From the NCBI GenBank assembly GCA_963820395.1, contig CAWGAE010000020.1, positions 310,001 through 374,000 on the forward strand: a stretch of DNA of 64,000 nucleotides, written 5' to 3'. This DNA comes from DATFVJ01 sp963820395. Its GTDB lineage: Bacteria > Actinomycetota > Actinomycetes > Streptosporangiales > Streptosporangiaceae. The notes under the pieces are model-generated. The model did no database searches. It was given only the letters and a program-made list of their open reading frames with translations, and was not told the DNA's origin. The position numbers and the translations under genes are program-made. Shown in pieces: positions 8,057 to 19,244 of this stretch (within the stretch, counting starts at the first letter, position 1; every line of letters begins with the position of its first letter).

Positions 8057-11000
8057 TCAGCGGAAGTTGTGGCTGACCACGCTTCCGCTCGCGATAGCGG
8101 CCACGCGCAGCCGCTCCATTCGGGCCGCGATGAGGTTGATGGCGCCCTCATTGCTCTCCAGGCGGCCGTGCACGAGAAGCGCGGCCGTGTCCAGTGCACT
8201 GCGCCGGTTGCGCGCCCAGACAGCGGGCGGGCAGACGACGTTGACCATGCCGGTTTCGTCTTCGAGGTTGATGAACACCACGCCGCCTGCGGTAGGCGGT
8301 CGCTGCCGGTGGGTGACCAGACCGCCGCATGTGACATTGGTACCCGGCAAGATGGTCTTGAGTGCCGCGGCGGGGATAGCGTCCCGCTCCCCGAGTGCCG
8401 CCCGGATGTGGGCAATGGGATGTGTGCCGGACGTGCCAGTGGCCCACAGATCGGCGAGGGTCTCTTCGACCGGGGACATGGCCGGGAGTGGCGGTGCTGC
8501 CAATCCGGGGGTAGCGCCGGGAAGTTGCCCGCGGCGAGCGGACGCGAGCGCGCCCGCCGCCCAAAGCGCCGCGCGGCGGGAAAGGCCGAAGCAGCCGAAG
8601 GCCCCGGCGATCGCCAGTGCCTGCAGCGCCGCCACGGACAGCCGGGTCCGGTGGGCGAAGTCGTCAAGATCCGCATATGGGCGGCCCGCGGCAATCGCCT
8701 CGGCTTGCGCACGGCCGAGGTTTCGGACACTGGACAGGCCAAGCCGGATACCTGGCCGTCCGGCCATGGGTTCCAGGGTGGCAAGTGCGTCACTCGCGTT
8801 AATATCAACCCCACTGACCTCTACCCCGTGACGCCGGGCGTCGGTGATCAACGTAGCCGGTGAGTAGAAGCCCATCGGCTGGTTACGCAGCAGGGCAGCG
8901 GTGAACGCGGCCGGGTAGTAGTACTTGAGCCAGGCACTAGCGTAGACCAGGTAGGCGAAGCTGATCGCATGTGACTCGGGGAACCCGTAGCTGGAGAACG
9001 CGAGGATCTTCTCGTATATCTCCGCCGCTACCGGTGCGGGGATATCCTGGGCGGTCATCCCGTCCAACAGGCGCTGGCGGAGTTCTTCGATGCGCTGCGG
9101 CGCGCGCTTGGCGCTCATCGCCTGGCGGAGCCGGTCCGCCTCGGTGGGGGTGAACCCGGCGCAGTCGATGGCGATCTGCATCATCTGCTCCTGGAACAGC
9201 GGAATCCCAAGCGTCTTGCCGAGGGCGCCGCGCATGGACTCGTGCGGCAGCGTCGCATCCTCATCACCCCTGCGGCGGCGCAGGTAGGGGTGAACCGAGC
9301 CGCCCTGGATGGGCCCAGGCCTGATCAGGGCGACCTCGACGACCAGATCATAGAATTTCTCCGGCCGCAGCCGGGGCAGGGTGGCCATCTGGGCACGGGA
9401 CTCGACCTGAAATACCCCGACCGTGTCAGCCTGCCGCAGCATCTGGTAGACGGCGGGATCTTCCCGTGGGATCGAATGCAGGTCGTAGGTTTGGCCGTAA
9501 TGCTCCGTCACCAGGTCGAACGTGTCGTGCAGGCAGGACAGCATGCCGAGGCCCAGCAGGTCGAACTTGACCAGGCCGGTGGCGGCGCAGTCATCCTTGT
9601 CCCACTGCAGCACGGTGCGGCCCGGCATCCGTGCCCATTCCACCGGGCATACCTCGCCGACCGGCCGGTCACAGATCACCATCCCACCCGAGTGGATGCC
9701 CATGTGGCGAGGTAGCCGCCGCATCTGCCCGGCAAGCTGGACCACGGCTTCCGGGATGCCGGCATCGGATGGAACCGGCTCTCCCGGTCCTATCTGGTGC
9801 GACCAGGCGTCCTGCTGGCCGGGTGAGTGCCCGAGTGCCCGGGCCGCGTCACGGAGCGCCATCCGGGGCTGATAGGAAATGACATTGGCGACCTGGGCGG
9901 CACGGTCACGGCCGTACTTACGGTAGACGTACTGGATCACCTCCTCGCGGCGGCGATGCTCGATGTCCAGGTCGATGTCGGGCGGGCCGTCCCGGCCGGC
10001 CGACAGGAACCGCTCGAACAGGAGGCCATGCCGGACGGCATCGACGCTGGTGATCCCAAGCGCGTAACAGACTGCCGAGTTAGCGGCCGATCCCCGACCC
10101 TGGCAGAGGATCTTCTCGTTCGAGCAAAACTCGACGATGTCATTAACGATCAGGAAGTAGCCCGCGAACCCGAGGCCCTCGATCACATCGAGTTCACGGG
10201 CGATCTGCTGGTATGCCCCAGGCACCCCTTCGGTATCCGCGGGGCCGTACCGGCTGCGGGCCTTATCGGTGACCAGCTTGCGCAGCCACGACATCTGCGT
10301 GTGGTTCTCCGGGACCGGCCAGTCCGGTAGCTCAGGAGCGATCACCTCGAAGCTGAACGCGCATTCGCGGGCCAGTTCGACGCTGCGGGCGAAGACGCCA
10401 GGAAACCTCGTCAGGCGCTGCGCCATCTCCGCTCCGCTGCGGAGGTAGGCGCTGCCGGACGCGGGCAGCCAGCCGTTCATCTCATCCAGGCTGGCTCGCG
10501 CCCGGACAGCCGCGAGTGCCTGAGCGAGCCGCGCCGCCGCGGGCGCCGCGTAGTGCACATTGCTTGACGCCACCACCCCCACCCCGGCCCGCATGGCCAG
10601 CTCGTACAGCGCGTCATTGCGTTCGTTATCGGCCGGCTGGTCGTGATCAATCAGCTCCACCATGACATTGCCGCGGCCGAACATCTCCGTCAGCCTGTGC
10701 AGTTCGCCGAGCGCCGTCTCCGGCCCGCTGGCGACGAGCGCGGCGGGGACCGCGCCTTTGCGGCAACCGGTGAGCACAACCCAGTGACCGCCGTGTGCGG
10801 TGGCGAGGGCGTCGAGGTCGTAACTCGGCCGCCCCTTTTCACCGCCTGCCAGCTGCGCGGCGCTGATTACCCGGCACAACCGCCGGTAGCCCTCCGGATC
10901 GCGGGCCAGCACGAGCAGATGCCGGCCGGCGGGATCCGGAACTCCAGCCCTGGCAGGTCCGGGGGGGTGACCCCCCGGACTAGCACTGTGGGTTCCCTGG

Positions 11001-11533
11001 AGGTGATCCTCCGGGCTGGCCCGGGGGGGTCCGGGGGGGTGAGCCCCTCGGGAAGCACTGTGTCGGGAAGCACTGTGGCCACTCGTAAGGTCCAGGCTGA
11101 GCTCTGCCCCGAAGATTGTGCCTACCCGGACGCCGTTCTCTTCTTCGCTGCGGGCAGCGGCCCGGGCAAACTGGGCCGCCCCGTACATGCCATCGTGATC
11201 TGTGATAGCAAGCGTCTCTACTCCGCGGCGGGCCGCCTCCGCGACCAGCTCTGCGGGCTGCGACACCCCATCCAGGAAGCTGTAGGAGGAGTGGCAGTGC
11301 AGTTCCGCCCATGGCACCTGGTGCGCTTGCGGGGTCCTCGGACGCCTGAGCAGGTGAGTGACCGGCCGGGAGCGCGCGTATTGGCCAGCGCTCCCCTTGT
11401 CAGCGGGCGGCGCATCGCTGGGCGGCGCGTCAGCAGTCGGCGACCCTGCGGCCAGCCGATCAGCGGAGCGGGCGCGCCACGATAGGCGCCGCTCGAACTC
11501 ATCCCAAGGGACCGGCGGGTTGTCCCAGCTCAC
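8057..11533 (-). CDS. dnaE2: Error-prone DNA polymerase III alpha subunit DnaE2 (ImuC)
   Basis: The 1158-residue product starts at GTG 11533. An N-terminal PHP domain has ELHCHSSYSFLDG and ITDHDGMYG. The palm carries QGRGSAANSAVCYALG, PDIDLDIE with two catalytic Asp, and KFDLLGLG. The helix-hairpin-helix and OB parts follow (LEDETGMVNVV near the end). It is the catalytic polymerase of SOS translesion synthesis with ImuA and ImuB. It lies 262 bases after imuB on the same strand; that gap shows no clear gene or second SOS box. The PHP domain carries an unusual repeat-rich insertion of about 45 residues. Confidence 0.95.
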   Translation of the reverse strand: MSWDNPPVPWDEFERRLSWRARSADRLAAGSPTADAPPSDAPPADKGSAGQYARSRPVTHLLRRPRTPQAHQVPWAELHCHSSYSFLDGVSQPAELVAEAARRGVETLAITDHDGMYGAAQFARAAARSEEENGVRVGTIFGAELSLDLTSGHSASRHSASRGAHPPGPPRASPEDHLQGTHSASPGGHPPGPARAGVPDPAGRHLLVLARDPEGYRRLCRVISAAQLAGGEKGRPSYDLDALATAHGGHWVVLTGCRKGAVPAALVASGPETALGELHRLTEMFGRGNVMVELIDHDQPADNERNDALYELAMRAGVGVVASSNVHYAAPAAARLAQALAAVRARASLDEMNGWLPASGSAYLRSGAEMAQRLTRFPGVFARSVELARECAFSFEVIAPELPDWPVPENHTQMSWLRKLVTDKARSRYGPADTEGVPGAYQQIARELDVIEGLGFAGYFLIVNDIVEFCSNEKILCQGRGSAANSAVCYALGITSVDAVRHGLLFERFLSAGRDGPPDIDLDIEHRRREEVIQYVYRKYGRDRAAQVANVISYQPRMALRDAARALGHSPGQQDAWSHQIGPGEPVPSDAGIPEAVVQLAGQMRRLPRHMGIHSGGMVICDRPVGEVCPVEWARMPGRTVLQWDKDDCAATGLVKFDLLGLGMLSCLHDTFDLVTEHYGQTYDLHSIPREDPAVYQMLRQADTVGVFQVESRAQMATLPRLRPEKFYDLVVEVALIRPGPIQGGSVHPYLRRRRGDEDATLPHESMRGALGKTLGIPLFQEQMMQIAIDCAGFTPTEADRLRQAMSAKRAPQRIEELRQRLLDGMTAQDIPAPVAAEIYEKILAFSSYGFPESHAISFAYLVYASAWLKYYYPAAFTAALLRNQPMGFYSPATLITDARRHGVEVSGVDINASDALATLEPMAGRPGIRLGLSSVRNLGRAQAEAIAAGRPYADLDDFAHRTRLSVAALQALAIAGAFGCFGLSRRAALWAAGALASARRGQLPGATPGLAAPPLPAMSPVEETLADLWATGTSGTHPIAHIRAALGERDAIPAAALKTILPGTNVTCGGLVTHRQRPPTAGGVVFINLEDETGMVNVVCPPAVWARNRRSALDTAALLVHGRLESNEGAINLIAARMERLRVAAIASGSVVSHNFR
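10930..11085 (-). repeat. Repeat-rich insertion inside dnaE2
   Basis: Within the PHP domain, between GAELSLDL and DPAGRHLLVLARDP, about 45 residues of Ser/Gly/Pro-rich repeat occur (HSASRHSASRG, GGHPPGPARA). The DNA holds three copies of GCACTGTG and several runs of seven G. The flanking domain sequence normally meets with only a short linker. Confidence 0.75.
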
Positions 11534-11795
11534 GGCTGCCGCACTCCTTTTCCTGCCAGATCACGTTTCTCCTGCCCGTTCACTTCAGGATCGCCAATTA
11601 GCAGCGCTCCCGGTGGGGGCGGTACCCATCCTTGAGGAGACACCCAAGCGAGTGCCATGCCCAAGTGAGGGTGGTGCGCTGGTGGTGATCCGCTTACATT
11701 TGGCTGCCCGTCGCAAGCAAAATCAACGCTCTTGCCTGACGCACACGACGGGCGGCCCGGGCACCAGGCCACGGCGTAGGTCGAAGGGCAGGCGG

Positions 11796-13403
11796 TCAGT
11801 CGTAGGTGGCCCCGATCATCCAGCGGCCGCCCTCGACGATTGCCAGCCACGCGTCACCATCCTGGGTGACCAGCTGAAACCTGGCCAGCCGCCGGGCACG
11901 CGCCGGATCCCACCACTGTTCGTCAACAGGCCACGGCCCGGCCCAGGCAATGATCTGACGCAGCGGCCCACCGTCGATGGCAAGCCGGGCAGGTGGTGCG
12001 GATATAGTGGCACGCCCGGTAACGGTCACCGGCTCCCCTGACGCGCAGGTCACGCTCGCGGGCAGCGGCACCGGATAAACGGTGATCGGGGACGGTGCGG
12101 GAATGCACCCTGGCCAGGGCCGACCCGCAGGCAGCCGCGGAGTGCGGCTGTCACCGAACGGCACCAGCGTAACCTGCTCACCAGGGCCGCGCCCGCCCGC
12201 GAGCACCGGGCGGGTCACGCCGTCATGACCGAGCATGGACTGCACCCGGGCGGCAGCGCGCGCGACCCGGTCACTGGCCAGGGCCTCGCCCCACAATCTG
12301 AGCTGTGTTCCCTCATCGGGCACTATCTGGTCCGGTATCAGGCGCAATATCGTTATCCCGCCGCGCGATACCTCGTCATCGGCATCACCGGCGGACGGCC
12401 CACCGGCCGGGCCCTCCCCGGTCAGGCGAACACTCGCCATGCGCTCACCCGTACGCCATCCGTCGAGCTGCCAGCGCACCCGCTCCGCCACCGTAAGCGA
12501 CGAAAGAAGCCCGTCGTGCCGCCACAATCGCGAGTGAATCCGGCCGCCGGTGAAACCCACTTGCACCTCGACCCGAACGCACGCAAGCCCGCGTCCCGCC
12601 AGGAACGCGTGCAGCCGGTCGGCAAGCGCCTTGGCGGCGAACACCACGGGTTCGGCCTGCAGCGCGGGCGGATCGAACTCCATCTCCGCTGACAGATCGG
12701 CTGACGGGGGGCGCGGCGCAAGCGGGCGGGGCTCCAGGCCCCTGGCCAGCCGATGCGCAATCGCGCCCACGGCGCCGAACCGGGCAAGCACGTCGCGGGC
12801 CGGTAGCGCCGCGAAGTCTCCAAGCGTATGGATACCGAGCTGGCTAAGCAGGCTGGTCAGCTCCGGATGGTCAAGCAGCCCGGCCGGACGCGGGGCAAGA
12901 AACCTCCGCGCTCCGCCCGGCGGCACCACTAGCCCATCCCGGCCGCTGCGGGCAGCGAGCTGAGCGGTGAACATGCCGTCCGCGACCCCGGTCTTGCAGG
13001 CGATCCCGCGGTCGGCCACGGCCTGCGTGATCTTCTCCACGAGTACTCCCTCACCGCCGAAGTATCTTGCCGGGCCGCGAGCGCCGATCGCGCACATCCC
13101 GGGCCGCACCACCTCGACCCGCGGGCAGAACTCCTGCACCGTCGCCACCACGGGCTCAAACGCCCGCGCTTCCGCATCGACGTCCCTAGCCTCCGCTATC
13201 AGGACAGGGCAATGGCGCTGCGCATCCCGCAGCCGCTGACCGCGCCGGATTCCCGCTGCCCGTGCGGCCGCCGAGCACGCCACGACCAGGCCGGCCGCCA
13301 CCACCACGGCTGGTACCTCGGGATCCGCCCCCGCAACCACGACCGGCCAATCCGGGCACCACACCACAAGCACCCGCGGTGGTGCGCCGAGAGCCAAGCC
13401 CAC
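11796..13403 (-). CDS. imuB: ImuB, inactive Y-family polymerase hub
   Basis: The product has 535 residues with the Y-family layout. It has an N-terminal palm strand WCPDWPVV where active enzymes carry an Asp-rich motif, a MCAIGARGPARYFGG region, a helix-hairpin-helix region near LGDFAALPARDVLARFG, a little-finger domain, and a C-terminal tail. The catalytic Asp of the first motif is absent, as in other ImuB proteins, which act as beta-clamp-binding hubs for DnaE2. It begins 6 bases after the imuA stop, so the two are translated together. Confidence 0.9.
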   Translation of the reverse strand: MGLALGAPPRVLVVWCPDWPVVVAGADPEVPAVVVAAGLVVACSAAARAAGIRRGQRLRDAQRHCPVLIAEARDVDAEARAFEPVVATVQEFCPRVEVVRPGMCAIGARGPARYFGGEGVLVEKITQAVADRGIACKTGVADGMFTAQLAARSGRDGLVVPPGGARRFLAPRPAGLLDHPELTSLLSQLGIHTLGDFAALPARDVLARFGAVGAIAHRLARGLEPRPLAPRPPSADLSAEMEFDPPALQAEPVVFAAKALADRLHAFLAGRGLACVRVEVQVGFTGGRIHSRLWRHDGLLSSLTVAERVRWQLDGWRTGERMASVRLTGEGPAGGPSAGDADDEVSRGGITILRLIPDQIVPDEGTQLRLWGEALASDRVARAAARVQSMLGHDGVTRPVLAGGRGPGEQVTLVPFGDSRTPRLPAGRPWPGCIPAPSPITVYPVPLPASVTCASGEPVTVTGRATISAPPARLAIDGGPLRQIIAWAGPWPVDEQWWDPARARRLARFQLVTQDGDAWLAIVEGGRWMIGATYD

Positions 13404-13409
13404 CCCGTC

Positions 13410-14108
13410 TCACCCCCGTCCAATCGCAGCCAGTTCCGCATCCTCTGCTCTCACCGCCACGGCACGCCCCGCCGCGGCACGCCCACCCGCAGACGGCTCC
13501 GCGACTGCCACGGCACCGTCCGGGCCGGGCAGCCACCACCGCTGTGCCCGTGGGCGGGCCCCGCTTCCCCTGCCGCCCGCGACTACCTCCACCCGCCGCC
13601 CCCGTAGACGCCCGTGACCAGTACCTATCCCAACCCATTGGGAGCAGGTCACGTGTAGCCACAGATTCGCTCCCTCCCAGCCGCCCGCCACCACGAGCGC
13701 ACCGCCGCTGCGCCGCGCATGTGCCGCCAGGCGGCGCGTCACCTGAGCGGACGGCCGGGCGGGCGGGCGTAGCAGCACCAGCTCACAGCCTTCGAGCAGT
13801 GCGGCGACTACCTGAGGCCACCGCGAACCCGGGTCCGGCACCAGCAGCAACCGGTCCACATCAACACCCGCGTCGGCCGCCGCACGCACGCCAAACTGCG
13901 GCATCCCCACCACGGCGCACCATTCCCCGGCTGCGGACGCACCCGCCGCCAGCGTCACACAGAGCAACCCAGGCCGCTCCACCGCGATGACGCAACCACG
14001 CCGAAGGCCACCGGGCAGCAGCCCGCTCAGCGCAGGCAGCACCGGTAGCAGTCTCTCCCCTGGCTGCTCCGATGCCAGCTCACGCAGGTGCGCGGATTCC
14101 GTGGCCAC
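13410..14108 (-). CDS. imuA: ImuA-type RecA-like mutasome protein
   Basis: About 232 residues from GTG 14108. The sequence has the RecA/SulA-like core: PALSGLLPGGLRRGCVIAVE, a GxxxAG-type loop (AAGASAAGEW), VDRLLLVPDPG and a QRWWLP strand. This is the actinobacterial ImuA partner. The frame stays open to ATG 14195, but an SOS box at 14119-14134 lies inside that extension, so I place the start downstream of the box. It heads the imuA-imuB(-dnaE2) unit and is predicted to be LexA-repressed. Confidence 0.8.
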   Translation of the reverse strand: MATESAHLRELASEQPGERLLPVLPALSGLLPGGLRRGCVIAVERPGLLCVTLAAGASAAGEWCAVVGMPQFGVRAAADAGVDVDRLLLVPDPGSRWPQVVAALLEGCELVLLRPPARPSAQVTRRLAAHARRSGGALVVAGGWEGANLWLHVTCSQWVGIGTGHGRLRGRRVEVVAGGRGSGARPRAQRWWLPGPDGAVAVAEPSAGGRAAAGRAVAVRAEDAELAAIGRG

Positions 14109-14118
14109 ATCATCATTA

Positions 14119-14134
14119 TCGAACACGTATTCGA
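14119..14134 (-). promoter_or_regulatory. SOS (LexA) box of the mutasome operon
   Basis: TCGAACACGTATTCGA differs by one base from the actinobacterial consensus TCGAACNNNNGTTCGA. It lies 10 bases before the proposed imuA GTG, where bound LexA would cover the transcription or translation start. The local AT-richness fits a promoter. Confidence 0.8.
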
Positions 14135-14298
14135 TAAATGTCAAGGCGGGCTGCGGTCGTAGAACGGGATCGGCCCGGTCGGTGATCTCTGGCATGATCT
14201 GCTGGCCGGCTCGCCAAGGCGATCAGGCTTCACCGCAGGGACGCACCGGACAGCGGGCCGGAAACGGCGGAAGTGAAGAGAACGCCTCGGCGTTCTGG

Positions 14299-15006
14299 TC
14301 ACCTCACGAGCCAGTTCGCGCCGAACGCCAGCGCGGCCAGCGCCACGACGCCGAACATGCCGACCCAGACGATGCCAGGCACACCAGTGAGGCGCGCCAG
14401 TTCGTCGGCGTCTGTGGCGCGGACGCCGCGCCGCCTGGTGCGCTGCAGCTCAAGCACCGGCCGCACGGCGCCGAACAGCAAGAACCACGTCAACGAATAC
14501 GCGAACACCGCCTGGACCAGAGGGGATGCGAGCCAGCACACGATCAGCAGGGTGAGGCCGGCCACCGCCGAGGCCGCGAGGCCGTAACCGTTGCGCATCG
14601 CCAGGGTAAGCCCCGCGAGTAGCACCAGGCTGATCAGTAGCATGGCGATCAGGTGCCCGGCGGCCAGCAGGGCCGCGGCGCCCAGCCCGAGCAGCGAAGG
14701 CGCCGTGTACCCGGCGGCGGTCGTGAGCATCATGCCCGGCCCAGACGGCTTGCCTGCGGAGATGGTCTCGCCCGCGGTGCTCCGATGCAGCCGTACCCCG
14801 GCGAGCTGCCGTCCGGTCACGAGCGCCACAAGCGCGTGACCACCCTCGTGCGCTATTGTCACCACGTTCCTGGACACCAGCCAGGCCCGGCGCGGCACCA
14901 CCACCGCTAGCGCCAGCAGGCCGCTGACGGCTGCCAGCCAGCCTGGTGGCAGGTGCTGCACCGCGGCCAGCCTGTGCCATAGCTCGCCCAGCATGGCGAC
15001 ATTCAC
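14299..15006 (-). CDS. M50-family membrane metallopeptidase
   Basis: The product has 235 residues. The zinc motif HEGGH sits near residue 54, after an Arg/Trp-rich stretch. It is followed by GYTAPSLLG (a second family motif) and at least five hydrophobic helices. This is the layout of actinobacterial M50B-like proteins (site-2-protease type), which cut within membranes; the substrate is unknown. It is transcribed leftward toward the mutasome, but its stop is nearly 200 bases from the imuA start and the SOS box sits between, so it is a separate unit. Confidence 0.85.
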   Translation of the reverse strand: MNVAMLGELWHRLAAVQHLPPGWLAAVSGLLALAVVVPRRAWLVSRNVVTIAHEGGHALVALVTGRQLAGVRLHRSTAGETISAGKPSGPGMMLTTAAGYTAPSLLGLGAAALLAAGHLIAMLLISLVLLAGLTLAMRNGYGLAASAVAGLTLLIVCWLASPLVQAVFAYSLTWFLLFGAVRPVLELQRTRRRGVRATDADELARLTGVPGIVWVGMFGVVALAALAFGANWLVR

Positions 15007-15279
15007 CTCGTCACACTCATTCCTGGCGTAACGTTGACCGGCCCGGACCTAGCGGGCTTTCCGCATAGCGAGGGTAGAGCAGCCAGCGGGCGGCCGTGCC
15101 AGCCCAGCCAGATCCACAGGAGACCCGGATCCGCGCTGCTTACGCTGTAACCCCACCCGCACCCACGATTAGTCACAGCGCCCGAGCGGACGCACGGCGC
15201 ACCGCGGAAGCCTTGTTACCATTTCGGCAGTACCGATGTCGTGCCGCCGAGTATGCGGCCCGGTGGGAGGGGGTGCCCG

Positions 15280-15582
15280 ATGGGCTGGATCAAGGCTCTC
15301 GCCATTGGCGTCGCCGTCATCCTGGTCTTCAGCGTGATCTCCGCCTTCCTGCACCTGTTCTACCTGGCCATCGTGGCGATCGCTATCGGGGCCGTGGTCG
15401 CCCTCGTGCTGAAGGCACGCGCGCGGCTGCGCGCCGGGCGGGCGGAGAAGACCAGGAAGGTCGAGGCCGAGCAGGCCCAGGCGACGTTGACACAGCATCA
15501 GCTGGAGGTACGGACGAAGGCGGTACAACACCAGCAGGATGTCGAGGACGAGCTGGCCAGACTGAAGCGCGAGATCGAGTAA
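15280..15582 (+). CDS. Small membrane protein with C-terminal coiled coil
   Basis: ATG 15280 follows GGGAGGGGG at good spacing. The product has 100 residues. Two hydrophobic helices (IKALAIGVAVILVFSV and YLAIVAIAIGAVVALVL) precede a charged coiled coil rich in Lys, Glu and Gln (about residues 45-100). No family recognised. It is divergent from the M50 gene across about 270 bases. Confidence 0.72.
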   Translation: MGWIKALAIGVAVILVFSVISAFLHLFYLAIVAIAIGAVVALVLKARARLRAGRAEKTRKVEAEQAQATLTQHQLEVRTKAVQHQQDVEDELARLKREIE

Positions 15583-15836
15583 CCGCGCACGGGATCCTCG
15601 CATAATCACGGTAACTTTGCTGCGAATTCGCGGCTTTCGCGTAGCCCGGTCCAACCCGGTAGAAGGCCCAGTCGGAAGACCAGAGTCGGAAGACCGCAGC
15701 CGGAAGGCCGGGCGGAGCATCGGTGCCACCAGTGGAGCGGGCAACTGCGCGAGGCGAGCGGTCACTGTCGCCACAGCCTCAGCCGTCCGCTGCGCTTGCG
15801 TCGGCGGGATGATTGTCACAAGTCGGATGGGATGCG

Positions 15837-16535
15837 ATGAAGAAACGGATCGCCGGGGTCGCCGCTGGTGGCACTGCGCTCGCTATCGGCGCGGCTGCCG
15901 CCGCATACCCCTGGCTATGGCGGCAGCGGTGCCTGACGTGGGGCGCGACGGCTGATGAGGTCACCAGGAAGATGCCTGGTGACGACTTGCTGCCAAGCCC
16001 TGACATGCTTTCGACGCGCGCTACGATGATCCACGCGCTGGCCAGCTCCGTCTGGCCATGGCTGGTGCAGATGGGCAGTGGCCGCGCGGGCGCGTACACG
16101 TACGACTGGGCAGAGAATCTGTTCGGCCTCGATATGCACAGCGCGGACGAGATCTTGCCGCAGTTCCAGGATCTCAAGGTCGGCGACGTCCTGCCGGTCG
16201 GGTCGACGGGCCCGCACATGCGGGTGGAGGTCCTGGAGCCGGAACGCGCACTCGTCCTGAGATCGGAAGACGGAAACTGGGTGTGGGCGTTCGCCCTCTA
16301 CACCGGCGGGTCGGTGACCAGGCTCGTCAGCAGGAACCGCATTGCCACCCCGGGCGCGTCTGTGTTCGTCCGCTCGTTCAACTTCCTGGTCATGGAGCCG
16401 GGAAGCCTGATCATGGAGCGCAAGATGCTGCTCGGCATCAAGGAGCGCGCAGAGCGTCTGGCGCAGGCCGGCGGCACCGAGTCCGAGGGGACCCGGCCGG
16501 TCCAGGCCGCGACTCAGGACTCGCGCATGAATTAG
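15837..16535 (+). CDS. Membrane-anchored SRPBCC-like protein
   Basis: About 232 residues from ATG 15837. An N-terminal hydrophobic helix (about residues 5-25) is followed by RCLTWGATADEV, then WPWLVQMG, GAYTYDWAENLFGLDMHSADEI, VLRSEDGNWVWAF and a final MERKMLLGIKERAERL helix. The order matches actinobacterial proteins usually classed with the SRPBCC/START-like superfamily. Ligand and role are not known. It appears monocistronic. Confidence 0.8.
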   Translation: MKKRIAGVAAGGTALAIGAAAAAYPWLWRQRCLTWGATADEVTRKMPGDDLLPSPDMLSTRATMIHALASSVWPWLVQMGSGRAGAYTYDWAENLFGLDMHSADEILPQFQDLKVGDVLPVGSTGPHMRVEVLEPERALVLRSEDGNWVWAFALYTGGSVTRLVSRNRIATPGASVFVRSFNFLVMEPGSLIMERKMLLGIKERAERLAQAGGTESEGTRPVQAATQDSRMN

Positions 16536-16589
16536 TCATGTTTGTCCGAGATGGACCCCGTAGCGTTGTGGCGTGGCGATCACGGCGCA

Positions 16590-17007
16590 GGACCAGGACC
16601 GGGCGGGTCCAACGACAGCCGGCTCCGGCTGTGGAAGACCGGGCTGGCCGCCTTCGCCACGCAGGCCAGGCTTGAGGTAACGGTACTTCACCTGCCACCG
16701 GAACCAGCAAGTGGAACAAAGCCGGGCACCGCCCGTTCTCGCACATCCTGATAAACTGGCGGGGCCGCCCGCTGGAATCCCACGAGGTCATCATCGAGAC
16801 CGTCAGCGCGGTCACCACAAAGACCGGCCTGAAGGTGTAGGCCGTTCCAGACACCGGCACCTATCCCAAGGGCATCAGGATCTCAGACCGGGAGATGAAA
16901 GCGTTCGAGGCCCGTCACCTGATCCGTCACGACTTTCACGGCAACTGGAATTACAGCTTCCGGCTATACCAGCCGAACAGGCGACACACCAGGACGGCAA
17001 GGAGTAG
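16590..17007 (+). pseudogene. ISAzo13-type transposase remnant
   Basis: In broken frames the region gives LEVTVLHLPP, then SKWNKAGHRPFSHI, NWRGRPLESHEV and TKTGLKV, then a stop, then DTGTYPKGI, DREMKAF and HGNWNYS. These are the C-terminal landmarks of ISAzo13-family transposases in the right order. At least one frameshift (near 16700) and one in-frame stop (16838-16840) are present and the N-terminal two thirds are missing. It is a dead IS scar between the SRPBCC-like gene and the kinase gene. Confidence 0.7.
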
Positions 17008-17549
17008 TTATTGCGCGGCCACTTAGTGTCCCGCGCCTAAAATCATTCACATAAACAGAGATCATCAGCACTGGTGAAGACCTTACAATCGGGCGAAGTC
17101 CCTGCTAGAAATATTCGGCGAACTTATGGCGTGGGACATTAGCTTGTGACTTAATGATCTCGTTTGACTGCCTTGCTGTCCGTATTGCGCGCGTTGTCGT
17201 TTTTACAGTAGATCGGTGGCCGGGCCCTGGGCCGGTTCTTCGATTCCCTGGGCGGCCCGGGCCGGGCCGGGTGCTTTTCGCTGTCCTGGCCGGAGTGCCC
17301 AGGTGCGCGCGGAGACGGCGGAATCCGAGCCGGACCCGGTAGGGGCTCAAAATCTGTCCCGGCCCGGGAAATCTCAAGCTTGGTGGAAGGGCAGATCGTA
17401 GGCGCAGCGCCATCCGTACCGGCCGGATAGCAACGTCGTGTATCCCGAAGGTCAAAATTGCCCGTCGCCGACCTCATCGCGGTGAGACTAGGTCCCACCG
17501 TTACCAGGAATCGGCATGATGATGGTGGGGCGTGTCGGGAGGAGGCCGG
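17008..17549. other. Non-coding stretch before the kinase gene
   Basis: About 540 bases without a supported gene. It contains GC-rich short inverted repeats (for example the GGGCCGGG-type runs near 17220-17275). The promoter of the kinase gene should lie near its right end, but I cannot fix it. Confidence 0.5.
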
Positions 17550-19178
<1,629 letters not shown>

Positions 19179-19244
19179 CTGTCGATCCCAGATAACTTCG
19201 GCTACCGGGCGCGACAAGCGTGCCGCGCCGCGGGCGTGCCGCGG

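Noticed and set aside
11530..11850. 106-residue frame between imuB and dnaE2
   Set aside because: Low-complexity, no ribosome site, and overlapping imuB; no family recognised.
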